Assembly (NCBI GenBank): GCA_009377575.1
Contig: WHTU01000024.1
Span: 1 to 43,541 of the forward strand
Reading direction: 5' to 3'
DNA: 43,541 nucleotides
DNA from: Nitrososphaeraceae archaeon
GTDB taxonomy: Archaea > Thermoproteota > Nitrososphaeria > Nitrososphaerales > Nitrososphaeraceae
Part shown: one piece after another, positions 33,884-43,276 of the stretch
Numbering within the stretch: position 1 is the first letter of the stretch
How the letters are laid out: each line of letters begins with the position of its first letter
Made by a program: the position numbers and the translations under genes
The notes under the pieces: generated by a model
Database searches by the model: none
Told to the model about the DNA's origin: nothing
What the model saw: the letters and a program-made list of their open reading frames with translations, nothing else

Positions 33884-34667
33884 AACGAATTAAAATATCC
33901 ACATTGAACCGCAGCTCATAGATCAACTTTTAACGTGATTTATTTTGTTTTTTCAATTTCCCATCATATTTATTAGCGTTCTACTCTAATCGGAATATTG
34001 ATGGATATCGACTAGTATCTACCGGCCAATATCCTAGTTGCGATATGTTCATCGCCTAGCAAGACATAAAATACAAATTCACACTCACTTTTAGAAATCC
34101 TGAATTTTCTTGTAATGTAAGAATTAAAATCAAAGGCCTCCAGGTTCAAGAAACGAAGGAGCAGATATGGACGCAGGAATAGAAACAGGTCATGATTATG
34201 ACCGTCAAAAGCCGTTCATTTGGTAGTTGAGGTATTTGCAAATTTAGATTCATTGACGGCTCTATTTTGTTCTTGGCCTCGTGTTTCGCCTTTCCATCCT
34301 ATTCGAGCTCAATCAGCTAATTACGAGAAAACCTTTAGCGAGTTTCCAAATCTCAAAAGTCAGCCTAATCTTTGAATTTGACTATTAATGGCCACCAACA
34401 GATACTGCTTTGGAAGTTTGAAATCCAAGGACGAGAACATATATGTCTTACCGTATTGCCTTTCAGTTCAAAGGATGATGGAAATCTGAATTCGAATAAA
34501 TCTCAGTTAACATGGTTCATTGACGTTGTTAATTAATCTAGATAAACGCCCTTCACAATACCAATAAACGGATACAAAAGTATGCGAAGAGAAAAACCTA
34601 TGAATTTTGAACAGACTCAATTAGTGATAAAATGGCTAACTAGCAGATTAGTCGGGCCATTTGGGAG
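33884..34667. other. 780-base gap
   Basis: No credible gene, repeat or structured element found on either strand. It may hold decayed sequence beyond recognition. Confidence 0.4.
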
Positions 34668-35075
34668 ATGATAAGTATAGTTGATATCTTAAGTGCTCTG
34701 TCCGATGACAAAGCATTCATTTTGTATAACAGTATAGCACTCGGGGAAGGTGATGATCTTAAGACTCTTATTAAAAATATGGGAATTACTCCCCATCAAT
34801 ATTACTCAAGGATTCTTAGCATCACCAAAGCGGGACTGGTCAAAAGGGAAAATGGTAGGTACGTAACTACTGCTCTGGGAACTGTAGTTTTCGAAGCAGT
34901 GTCTATGGTAGGTAAAGCTCTCGATCATTATTGGGTCTTGAAGGCGATCGAATCATTTCAATCATCGGCAGCGGTCGATTCAAAGGAACATATATCAAAG
35001 CTAATTGATACTTTAATTGATGACCTCAGGATAAAGAAAATACTAACAGAGCCTCCAATCCTGTCTACTCCTTGA
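34668..35075 (+). CDS. winged-helix regulator, paralogue family member
   Basis: A 135-residue protein with IVDILSALSDDKAFILYNSI, MGITPHQYYSRILSITKAGL as recognition helix and wing NGRYVTTALGTVV, then helices to DTLIDDLRIKKILTEPP. It shares the layout and key residues (LSD; QYYSRI; GLxxRxxGxYxxTxLG; LIDDxxIKxIL) with the proteins at 20822 and 36343 and the relic at 21530. Predicted DNA-binding dimer. ATG 34668 lies 25 bases after a possible TATA region, which is not clear. Confidence 0.83.
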   Translation: MISIVDILSALSDDKAFILYNSIALGEGDDLKTLIKNMGITPHQYYSRILSITKAGLVKRENGRYVTTALGTVVFEAVSMVGKALDHYWVLKAIESFQSSAAVDSKEHISKLIDTLIDDLRIKKILTEPPILSTP

Positions 35076-35220
35076 ACATTGTGTTGATCCCATTTGAATC
35101 TCATCTTGTGCTCCATGTCAACTCATTCCATCTAAAATGAAGCACATACAAACTGTAACGTCTATCAATTTTTCATCAAAAATATGAATAGGTTCTAAGG
35201 TCAATACCCACTATTTCAGA

Positions 35221-36133
35221 TTATGTTGACACTTTTCTTTTTGACAAGAATGTGTCTATCAACTGTGAAAGATCGTATACTCCAGTTGAATTTAATAAAC
35301 CGGTGTCGAGAATTATTCCATTCTTATCTGTCTGGACAAGGTCATGAGGTTGGAAGACAATGATCGAATAGCCGAATTTTGCTGTGTTTTTGGATACTTC
35401 AGTGATTATTCTGTCGGTGGGCACTTTGATTGTACTGCCATCCTCATACTCTTTAAATTGCACCACCACCATACCTGGGAGGTGATAAACCTCTTCTTTC
35501 TCAGGCACTGACTTTTGGATATTTGCCATCTCTACTTTTTCCGTTTTCGTTCTGCCTGTATGTACAGATTTAGTTTGGTTGAATATGCTTTTGTCTTCAT
35601 CAAAATCTTCTCCAGAAAATAGTGATGCGCTGAGTATTCTAATTCCTAACTCTTCAAGTGCATTGATCGTTTCGTTATTAAAATATGCATAACGCGGAAC
35701 AAAAATGTCAGATCAATTGCCAAATATCCTGTTCATTTTTTCGTTTGCCTCCTTTATTTTTGACTTCTGCTCTGATTCAGACAACGTTGTGTAGTTGATA
35801 TGATCGCATCCATGTAGCCCTAATTCAAAAAGACCCTTTTGGCTCCCTTCACCTACTTTTCCTGTAATCTTTAAATCGTTTCCAATATCCTGCATCACAA
35901 TACCTAATGATACTTGCTCACCTCTATAGAAAAAAGGTTCATTGCTTCAAGTTGGGCATTATTGACAAAAGAGTCTTGAATATCGTCCTGAAGACAACAC
36001 ACATACAAAGAGTTAAATCGCCGGGGGATGATTGTTTGCCACCAATCTGCGCAGGGGTAGTCTTCTCTGTTGACTGGCGTAATTCACACAAAATAACAAT
36101 ATCACCACCAAAAAAGCATCGATTCTTAGCCAT
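35221..36133 (-). pseudogene. polysaccharide deacetylase-like gene with two frameshifts and an in-frame stop
   Basis: Reading leftward: DLTLCMCVVFR from the frame at 36133; then, in the next frame, DDIQDSFVNNAQLEAMNLF with the metal-type aspartates; then, after a T6 run near 35933, FFYRGEQVSLGIVMQDIGND. Then LFELGLHGCDHINYTTLSES with the histidines, and MNRIFGN with an in-frame TGA at 35713-35715. The frame resumes SDIFVPRYAYFNNETINAL, ASLFSGEDFDEDKS and VYHLPGMV, and ends TGVYDLSQLIDTFLSKRKVS. Order and content match deacetylases of the DUF2334/CE4-like type common in Nitrososphaeria, with no readable signal peptide. With three lesions it is a firm pseudogene. Confidence 0.82.
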
Positions 36134-36342
36134 CTGGCTATTTGCAAAGTGTGATAACCACTCAGAACTTCGAACTATTTCATAAATTCCTTCATTTTGA
36201 AAGTAGAGCTAACTTTTAAGAGTTGTACTGAGGTCCGGTCTTCTAAAAGCACTCCTAGTAAACACTTGGAGAGTACCTGAACGTTCTCATTTGTCGAATA
36301 TGACCGAACATCCATGAATGTATCAACAAGTATTCATCTTTT

Positions 36343-36798
36343 TCATCGTGCTGTATTTAACATCACTTCCCGCTTATGATCTTTTTCTTGGGGTTTATTC
36401 TTGTTGGAGAAGATATCGCCATGAAGGTAGATATCTTTTATTTCTACATCATCCAACAATATATCGATAATCTTCATATGGTCTACCTCTGCCAAGTTGG
36501 AATTATCTGACATTCTTATGCTATCTATTGCTTCCAGTTTCCAATAATTACTTGCTGTTCGTTCAGCTATTTTCTGTAAGCTATATATCACCTTTCCAAA
36601 TGACGACAATCTGTACTTTCCTCTCTGTCGTCTTATCAATCCTGATGAAACGAGATCCTTAATTCTGTTGTAATACTGTCGTCTTGATAATCCTAGCTCA
36701 ACGATGAGGAGTTGCGATTGAGCATCCTCAGCCTCAATAATAGCTTTGAAAAGTTTCTGGGTCCTTTGGTCAGACAAAGCCTTGAGGACATTTGCCAT
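36343..36798 (-). CDS. winged-helix regulator, paralogue family member
   Basis: A paralogue of the gene at 20822, about half identical by eye, 151 residues from ATG 36798 (a GTG at 36816 would add six). Segments are MANVLKALSDQRTQKLFKAI, VELGLSRRQYYNRIKDLVSS, GKYRLSSFGKVIYSLQKIA, KLEAIDSIRMSD and HMKIIDILLDDVEIKDI, plus a 25-residue basic tail not present in the others. The two genes most likely arose by duplication and kept the same DNA-binding helix, so may share target sites. Confidence 0.85.
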   Translation of the reverse strand: MANVLKALSDQRTQKLFKAIIEAEDAQSQLLIVELGLSRRQYYNRIKDLVSSGLIRRQRGKYRLSSFGKVIYSLQKIAERTASNYWKLEAIDSIRMSDNSNLAEVDHMKIIDILLDDVEIKDIYLHGDIFSNKNKPQEKDHKREVMLNTAR

Positions 36799-37063
36799 TA
36801 AAATATTCTTTGACACAATTCATTTCTATAGGCGAGAGGCTTTAATGAGTTCCGTGGCAAAATGAAGCAATTTTTAGGGTTTACGCCGACAGGCCCGTAG
36901 CAATGGTAATTCACCTCTTATCTTCAAACAATTCAAAATGATCCCAGAGAGTATCCTATTCCTTCCACTGAGCAATAGAATTATCGCTGTAAAAGTTAAT
37001 TCCTTGTTTGTATTACCGTTGAGGCATTATTGAACGGTATTTACTGGCGCAAGTAACCAGAGT

Positions 37064-37518
37064 CTATTCATTGCCTGAGAAGGTTTGACAAAGGTCACTT
37101 GGATTGGTAAGGTATATGGCCTGTCTAGACTGGATATCATGTTCTCCATTCTTTAGCTGCTCCATATCATTCCAATTCATTACTTTTCCTATTCGGACGA
37201 GAGCAAATGGAGACGGCAGTTTTGAGTTCTGACTAATCAAGTTAAAGTTTATAAAGGATGTTCATTTGAAGTCATATTTGTCCAATATGTGCCTGACATA
37301 TTGTAATTGCTCTTTCCAATTGTCGTCAAAGTTGGGATTATCTTTGGTTGTTCTTTTAAGTTGGAGTTAGAAAGACTAACAACATTGGTATGGTTTTTAT
37401 TATTCTCATCAATTGATGCAGCGGCATGAAGTAAGGGAACAATAACTAATGAAAATAATGCAGTTAGTATGTAGGGAAATGTCATGCGATTGTTGATTCC
37501 CTTGATCATGTCATACAA
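37064..37518 (-). pseudogene. polysaccharide deacetylase relic, frameshifted and 3'-decayed
   Basis: The 89-residue ORF from 37518 gives a signal peptide (YILTALFSLVIVPLLHAAAS) and linker to KEQPK. The next frame then gives DNPNFDDNWKEQLQYVRHIL, then DKYDFK, which matches FDDS...ILDKYGFK of the intact deacetylases at 18304 and 19627. A TGA replaces the following Ala. After it come TSFINFNLISQN, MNWNDMEQLKNGEHDIQSRQ and AIYLTNPSDL. The last part corresponds to the HTMTH metal motif, whose histidines are lost. It ends at TAG 37064-37066. A clear dead copy of the CE4 family, older than the one at 35221. Confidence 0.75.
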
Positions 37519-37787
37519 GGGCTATGCCTCGAGATATAGATTATTAAGTTATTCTGTATCCTCTACCCATAAGAGGTAACTAACTCAACTAACTTGCGAG
37601 TTTGACCAAAAATCAAAAAAGATAAACATTACTATCTGTGGAAATCAAAGCCGAGTAAGGAATGAATTGCTCGCAAATTCGCGTTCAAATAATTTGTGGA
37701 TCATAGAATTCAAATTATTTAGGGAATTTGCTATTCGGTGTTTTACGCCTGCTTTGAATATATTCGACTCTTGCACAACTTCAGCTT

Positions 37788-38237
37788 TTAAACTGGTTGA
37801 TTGACAATCTCTATTTTGGATATTTCAGATAATGGAGCTGCGTACTCGTAAATTATCTGATTACTAGTTATCTTCCTCTTTATACCCCTTATTTCAGTAA
37901 CCTCCACATTCTTCTTGATTCGCTGAAAACGCCACAACGACTGACCTATTACGATTTTGAATCGGATATTTCCGGTTTGGATGTCTTCTTTTTCTAAGGC
38001 CCAATGTTCAGATCCTTGAGTATTTTCGTCAGAATTTGCACTTTGACTTAGAAAGCATGCCACCAGTCTCTCAGTTGTATCATTATATTCAATTGAAAAT
38101 ATTCTCTCATTATTGTAAAATTTCAGAAGTATCTTGTCAATCATGAAACTTTCCTCACCAAAGTACTGAACTTCTATCTTTGGATTATTATTTTGCATTT
38201 TGTCATTCTGTACCATTTTTGATTGGCTTCCAGCCAC
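37788..38237 (-). CDS. hypothetical soluble protein
   Basis: A 149-residue protein from GTG 38237 (an ATG at 38216 would give 142). No signal peptide or membrane segment. It reads KIEVQYFGEESFMIDKILLK, NNERIFSIEYNDTTERLVAC, FKIVIGQSLWRFQRIKKNVE and IIYEYAAPLSEISKIEIV, with alternating beta strands and basic patches. I do not recognise the family. It converges with nothing and is 332 bases from the mscS-like gene on the other strand. Confidence 0.6.
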   Translation of the reverse strand: MAGSQSKMVQNDKMQNNNPKIEVQYFGEESFMIDKILLKFYNNERIFSIEYNDTTERLVACFLSQSANSDENTQGSEHWALEKEDIQTGNIRFKIVIGQSLWRFQRIKKNVEVTEIRGIKRKITSNQIIYEYAAPLSEISKIEIVNQPV

Positions 38238-38568
38238 TTAAAGAACATCTAGCCATTAAAAAAAGCTATTCAAGAAATCCATTTAATATAAATAGGAAAT
38301 ATGAGTTAGTTCATTATCATTTGTATGGTTCTTGGTTGCGTGCGAAGCAATCTATATTAGGATTAAGGTTTCATTGTTTCTTCAATATCCATAGTTATTG
38401 GGAATTCAAGAAGGGATGAGAATGCATCGAAAATGATGATAGAATATAGTCGACTTACGTTGATTAGCTATGGTAAAACCTCCTGCCCTGTACAGTTAGA
38501 TACTTTGGATGTAATTATGCTCATATTTTGGCTGAAATCCTTAACTGGCAGTATATCGGAAGGGCACT
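38238..38568. other. gap before the mscS-like gene
   Basis: About 330 bases. A plus-strand ORF at 38433-38834 overlaps the mscS-like gene in another frame and is a shadow. Nothing else. Confidence 0.45.
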
Positions 38569-39174
38569 ATGGTACAGGACGAGCAAACACGAAGGACCAA
38601 CAACGTGCAGGCAAAGCGGAGAGCTCTCAAGGACATGGTTATCATTGGGGGGATAATATTTTTGACATGGTACCTTACAGCTTACTTGCTTTCGCCAATA
38701 ATTCCTTCATGGGCATTGACGTACGTAAAAATTGCAGAGATTGTGATCGTAGGTTATTTCTTTGTGGAAATAGTAAGCAACTTGGTATTCCGTGTAACAT
38801 CCTCCTATTTCGGGGACACTGCACATTCAATTAAGATATTTATAAGAATTGCTAGTGCTATTATAATTGCTGCTATCATAATCTCGTACCTTAGCAGGGA
38901 CCCTCTAGTAGCGGCTTCTATAACCACAATCACTGGGCTAGTAATAGGATTTGCCTCGCAATCGCTCATCGGCAACCTGATAGCTGGATTATATTTAGCT
39001 AGCACTAGGCCGTTCAAGGTTGGGGACAACATAACTGTATTCGGAAACACTGGCCTGATATATGAAATAGGACTTCTGTATAGCAGACTCCTATCTGACA
39101 CTGGCGATACAATAATTGCGTCCAACAATTCACTCGTATCAGCCACGATTATAGTTCACAAGAGGGAAATCTGA
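38569..39174 (+). CDS. small MscS-family mechanosensitive channel
   Basis: A 201-residue membrane protein with hydrophobic segments at about 23-44, 52-75 and 88-108, and the pore helix TM3 at 113-145. There the Gly/Ala pattern of MscS is seen (ITTITGLVIGFASQSLIGNL, then IAGLYLASTRPFKVGD). It continues into the beta domain (FGNTGLIYEIGLLYSRLLS, ASNNSLVSATI), but stops there, so the C-terminal alpha/beta domain of classical MscS is lacking, as in many short archaeal forms. The channel would open with membrane tension and release solutes in osmotic downshock. A set of hairpins lies about 100 bases after its stop. Confidence 0.9.
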   Translation: MVQDEQTRRTNNVQAKRRALKDMVIIGGIIFLTWYLTAYLLSPIIPSWALTYVKIAEIVIVGYFFVEIVSNLVFRVTSSYFGDTAHSIKIFIRIASAIIIAAIIISYLSRDPLVAASITTITGLVIGFASQSLIGNLIAGLYLASTRPFKVGDNITVFGNTGLIYEIGLLYSRLLSDTGDTIIASNNSLVSATIIVHKREI

Positions 39175-39266
39175 ATAGACAAACCTCCCTAGAACTGGTT
39201 AGAAAAAATAGAATCTATGAAAAACATCACGTCGTACTTTGATTGCGAATTTAGGAATTGGTTGAG

Positions 39267-39349
39267 CTGTCCTGACAGGTTGGACCGTCGGTCCTAAAGT
39301 GAGAATTCTACGGTTAGCGTAACCGTTGTATCTAGAAGGATTCTCACTT
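39267..39349. other. cluster of hairpins, possible structured RNA or DNA element
   Basis: Three consecutive inverted repeats in 83 bases. CTGTC-CT-GACAG is at 39268-39279. GGACC-GTC-GGTCC is at 39282-39294. ACGGTTA-GCG-TAACCGT at 39310-39326 lies nested inside the 10-base perfect arms AAGTGAGAAT (39297-39306) and ATTCTCACTT (39340-39349). The density is far above chance and the stems are perfect. No coding frame fits. It may be a small non-coding RNA, a 3'-UTR structure of the mscS-like gene or an insertion-element end. Confidence 0.6.
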
Positions 39350-39629
39350 CCAAAGATGGTTCAAATTTCTTTTGAGTTTACGATCAATTCATGTTTTCAA
39401 ATCGAAAAAATCATCTGTCAAGATCAAGTGCGATAACTATCCCCTTTGGAAATTACATAAAAAAGTTCTCAAATTATTGAGCAAGTTTAGATGTTTGGTT
39501 TGGATTTGTTATCCTAAAAGCATGGTTATAAGAATTTTTATGCAATGTCTAAAAACCTGACTTTCAAATCTAAAGAATGCAAGAATTTCAGCTGTGTTTT
39601 TGTATTTCCAACACTATCAATTAGTAGAG

Positions 39630-40301
39630 TTAGTGGACCAATCTGTTCTGGTAGATTAGATGCTCATCTATGCTCTTATTAGACCTAAGGGAATGATCGT
39701 GACCGATCATTATATGCTGGCAGACCGCATTCCCGTTATAGATTTGAATCAATCCGGATTTCTTGTCTCTGATCGTGTACTGATTTCCCACATATTCCAA
39801 ACACCCAGGCCTGTAGAATAGTTTGGGTAAATTTTGAACATCACCATCAACATCCAAAATATTTTCTTCATTTTTATCCAATTTTCGTCTGATTGTGGGT
39901 ATGTGGTATCCTTGCCTGTATGAAATATTGCTATTGATCTTGTCAAGAAGATCCAAATGGAATAAATCCCAATTTGTAGCAGTGGGTACTATGTATTCGT
40001 CCGAATCTAAAACAATAAGAACATCGATACCAAACCTGTTACACTCTTCAAAGTACATTTGTCGCTTCTCCATTTCGTCTAATCCAGGTGCCGCTAGGTA
40101 TTTAACTGGATGTCGGAAGCTCTTGACTAGATCTATGCATGTCTGATCTGAAAGCTCACCCTCGGCGGGATACTCTTTAAACCTTCCATCTACTGCAATT
40201 AGATAGTCTAAAGGATATGGTTGTAGCGAGTAAAGGCATCGAGTTAGCGAATGGAGGTCCTGATAAAAACAGAGTCCGATTCCAATCTTTAACTTATTCA
40301 T
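39630..40301 (-). CDS. glycosyltransferase family 2-like protein
   Basis: A 223-residue protein (ATG 40301; TTG 40307 would add two) with a GT-A fold: KIGIGLCFYQDLHSLTRCLY, LIAVDGRFKEYP and DVLIVLDSDEYIVP, whose Asp-Ser-Asp at 99-101 is the DxD metal/nucleotide-sugar site. Later RQGYHIPTIRRKLD and YRPGCLEYVGNQYTI are consistent with acceptor loops. It is shorter than most family 2 enzymes but has no visible break. The cytoplasmic enzyme would add sugars to a carrier or surface glycan, matching the polysaccharide theme of the window. No carrier genes are adjacent. Confidence 0.8.
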   Translation of the reverse strand: MNKLKIGIGLCFYQDLHSLTRCLYSLQPYPLDYLIAVDGRFKEYPAEGELSDQTCIDLVKSFRHPVKYLAAPGLDEMEKRQMYFEECNRFGIDVLIVLDSDEYIVPTATNWDLFHLDLLDKINSNISYRQGYHIPTIRRKLDKNEENILDVDGDVQNLPKLFYRPGCLEYVGNQYTIRDKKSGLIQIYNGNAVCQHIMIGHDHSLRSNKSIDEHLIYQNRLVH

Positions 40302-40985
40302 ACGCAAACTGCCACCTACAAATTGAGGATTTTTCCATTCACAATGAATGAATATAGGAATTGGTAGTACTTAAACGGATCTAGATGAGGTGCCATTTGA
40401 ATGTTGAACGATTGCGTCATTATTATCATTCTACCAAAAAACCAAACTAATTAGACATAGCTAAGTTAACCAACCATATCCATTACTTCCAAGCAGTGTA
40501 GGTATTTTTTGGTTACATTGTCTATTACGTATCAGATATCCTTTTTCTTCATTCATCCCGATAATTAATTAGTGGGCCCATGAGTTCATTTATCATCCAA
40601 GGAACGGTTCCTTCCGCTCCTTTCCCTGTTCTCAATAGATGCGTTTTTCTAAATGCGATTGTTGAGATAGTAGACGAATCGCGAATATTGAGTAGTGGAC
40701 AGACCATATCCCTCTGACTACCTTTACCCTGGTTCATATTATAGAGTGCGGGAGACCATTTTGAGGCAAATTAGGGTGACTCAATATTTCAAGTAATCAA
40801 GTCTGTCCTACCATCGATCCCTTGTTTAGGATAGATGTAAAGTTTGACTATTGTCCATCCGTGCAAATCATTCGCACATCTTCTTTAGAAAATCTTTGGT
40901 TGTCGAACAGAACAATGAAGTATAACAATAGCCTAGGTTGTATTAGAAAAGCTCAAATAATACCGGAAGAAGGCAAAAATGGAGA
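40302..40985. other. gap with a doubtful ORF
   Basis: A 62-residue minus-strand ORF at 40549-40737 (MNQGKGSQRDMVCPLLNIRD) has coding-like composition but no recognised family and no upstream signals. The rest is AT-rich without structure. Promoter of the bicupin gene likely between 40940 and 40965 but not well defined. Confidence 0.4.
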
Positions 40986-42032
40986 ATGACATCAAGGTCA
41001 GTCCACACCTTCAATCTTGACATTGCAGAACCTCAAGCTGTTTGTGTAGGCGGTAACAGAACAATAGTAGATCGTGATAACTTCCCTTTGCTCAACGGGA
41101 TGGCATTGTATCTGTTGCGTCTAGATAAAGATGGTATTCGTGAACCACACTGGCATCCTAATGCTGCAGAATTAAGTTACTGTGTCCGAGGGAAGGCAAT
41201 CATGACAATATTTGGGCCTGATGCTGGTCGTGATACTTTTACTGTAGATCGAGGTGAGATAGTATTTGTTCCACGTGGTTATATACATCATATTGAAAAT
41301 ATTGGTACAGAAGTAGCAAAGTTCGTTCTTGCATTTAACCACGAAAAACCAGAAGATCTCGGTATTACTGGTTCCATTGGGTCGATGCCTAATCCAATCC
41401 TTGATTTGACCTTTAGCCAAAGTTCAAGTTTTTTCAGTCAATTCAACAGAGATTCCCCCAAGGATATCTTAATAGGATCCAGACAGGACTTTCAGTTCAC
41501 GAAGTTGACCCGAGGTGAGATTATTCGAAGAATACCAAACCGCCACAAATTTGATCTCGAAGGAATTCCCCCTCAAATTCAGACGTCAGGAGGTACAGTT
41601 TCTTTGGGAAATGCTAATGTTTTTCCTATCCTCAGAGGACTTGCTTGTTATTCATTGAGTCTAAGACCTGGAGGGATCAGGGAACCGCATTGGCATCCTA
41701 ACGCGGCAGAATTAGATTATGTGGTTGAAGGTAGAGCTAAAATGACAATTCTAAGTCCGGGAGGGAAAGTTGATTCTTTTGAGTTTAGAGCAGGAGAAAT
41801 CGTGTTTATTCCTCCTGCATACCTTCATTATATCGAAAATGCTGATGCAGAAAATGTAACTCATTTTGTGATATTCTTTGGTCATGAACGACCCGAAGAC
41901 ATAGGTATCTCCGGAGCAATGAGTGCATATTCGAATGAGGTTTTGGCAGGCATACTTGGCATCAATCCGCAGATTTTCGAATCACTTACTCGGCATGATG
42001 AGGATGTTTTCGTTGTTTCAGGAGGCGCTTAA
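40986..42032 (+). CDS. bicupin, oxalate decarboxylase-like
   Basis: A 348-residue protein with two cupin barrels, each with the complete metal set. The first has REPHWHPNAAEL with His55, His57 and Glu62, and His101 in GYIHHIEN. The second has REPHWHPNAAELDY with His235, His237 and Glu242, and His281 in AYLHYIEN. This H-W-H-P-N-A-A-E signature is that of oxalate decarboxylase and related bicupins, which bind manganese. No signal peptide is seen, unlike most bacterial and fungal members. The lid segment that tells decarboxylase from oxidase is not identified, so substrate (oxalate or another acid) is inferred. ATG 40986 has the SD-like GGAG directly before it. Confidence 0.88.
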   Translation: MTSRSVHTFNLDIAEPQAVCVGGNRTIVDRDNFPLLNGMALYLLRLDKDGIREPHWHPNAAELSYCVRGKAIMTIFGPDAGRDTFTVDRGEIVFVPRGYIHHIENIGTEVAKFVLAFNHEKPEDLGITGSIGSMPNPILDLTFSQSSSFFSQFNRDSPKDILIGSRQDFQFTKLTRGEIIRRIPNRHKFDLEGIPPQIQTSGGTVSLGNANVFPILRGLACYSLSLRPGGIREPHWHPNAAELDYVVEGRAKMTILSPGGKVDSFEFRAGEIVFIPPAYLHYIENADAENVTHFVIFFGHERPEDIGISGAMSAYSNEVLAGILGINPQIFESLTRHDEDVFVVSGGA

Positions 42033-43007
42033 GAGGCACATCCAGTTACATTGTTCGATACATTGCAACAAGTCAGATAATCTTGTCTTTTCAATATCGT
42101 ATGCTTTCTTGGTCTGGTGTATTGTGCTATTTGGCCCTTAGCTAACAACATTAGAAAACTTTTCCAATACACGAAAATGTAGTTAGTGAGAAGGAAAATA
42201 TGATATATAGACTTAGACTTGGAGTCGACTCAATAACTTCCAGGTTAGCAGAAGTTTATCATTTTTGTAGTTCCCCTTAGTGTGAAAAATCAAGAATCAG
42301 TTCTAGGTCCATTTTCGACATGGGAATCTGTGAATTGAAAAAGTAACAAGCCTTCTCGCTATTCAATGTTATCTAATTTAAATCTCTCTCTGCTTGCATG
42401 TTCCATTCCTCTTGCAAAATGCTTTTCATATGCCTTGCATGTCTTCCCATTTTTAATGACTTACAAGTTCGGTTGATGAGACTGATGTTAATTTCATTTG
42501 TTCGTTCTTTCAGACCTACCAAATCTTTCTTTCTATACTCTAGCTGAGAAAAGTCTTAACATACTCTACTTGAATAGGATCCTCCAATACATACCACGAG
42601 TCCAATGACTTAATCTGTTTAAATCGCCATTTCGTGCATGTCTTGGGGTCAGAAAAAAGCAATGTCTCATACAAGAAGCTCATGACGCAAAATTAAATGG
42701 TTTTCTTAACGATTTGCATTGTAACCGCTTAAATCTATCTTCATCTAAGTTTGTTTTTCTTCAGAATGCCTTGAATAAATTACAATGAGAAAATTGAACG
42801 AGTTGTAGAAGAAATATCGGTAGACAATAGATAGTTCATTGTCTGTCAATTGACACATGCTGTTTATTATAGAATCTGTGTGGTATTACGTTGATCTATT
42901 AGTTAGTACTGGAAAGTGTTCAGAGCCTATTGAATTTGAATTGTATTAATACGAATATTCTGGAAGCTATAAAGCGGATGGGCGTATGCATTAGTGTTGA
43001 AGAAAAG

Positions 43008-43072
43008 GGAAGGCGGTATTACAGCTGTCATGATACTACAACAGCACTGTAGTTCCATTCTTAACGCCTTCC
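43008..43072. other. nested inverted repeat, possible structured RNA
   Basis: Outer arms GGAAGGCG (43008-43015) and CGCCTTCC (43065-43072) are perfect. Inner arms TACAGCTGT (43020-43028) and ACAGCACTGTA (43041-43051) pair with one two-base bulge, loop 12 bases. Located about 200 bases before the last gene. Confidence 0.5.
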
Positions 43073-43235
43073 TTTCATTGCTTCCCATAGAGATTTTTGA
43101 GCAGCTTATCGGAATTAAATATGGTCCTTCAGAATTGATCTGATAATTATACTAGCAGTAAGTTACATTCAATCATTTAAAATAAAAGTAAAGATCAAAT
43201 GCACCCAATATTACGTTCTGTACAATGAATACATC

Positions 43236-43248
43236 CATATATATAATA
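43236..43248 (+). promoter_or_regulatory. TATA box of the last gene
   Basis: CATATATATAATA ends 28 bases before ATG 43277; a canonical archaeal TATA box with short leader. Confidence 0.65.
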
Positions 43249-43276
43249 CAGATACTACAGATATTTTGATTTCGGA

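Larger units (their letters stand above)
42033..43276. other. 1.24 kb non-coding region
   Basis: No ORF with protein character apart from short frames such as the 37-codon 43030-43143 (MILQQHCSSILNAFLSLLPI). A nested hairpin lies at 43008-43072 (listed). A long leader or a decayed gene is possible. The promoter of the last gene is at the end. Confidence 0.45.

Noticed and set aside
38433-38834. 133-residue ORF overlapping the mscS-like gene start
   Set aside because: Its second half is the channel gene read in another frame, and the first half has no protein features.
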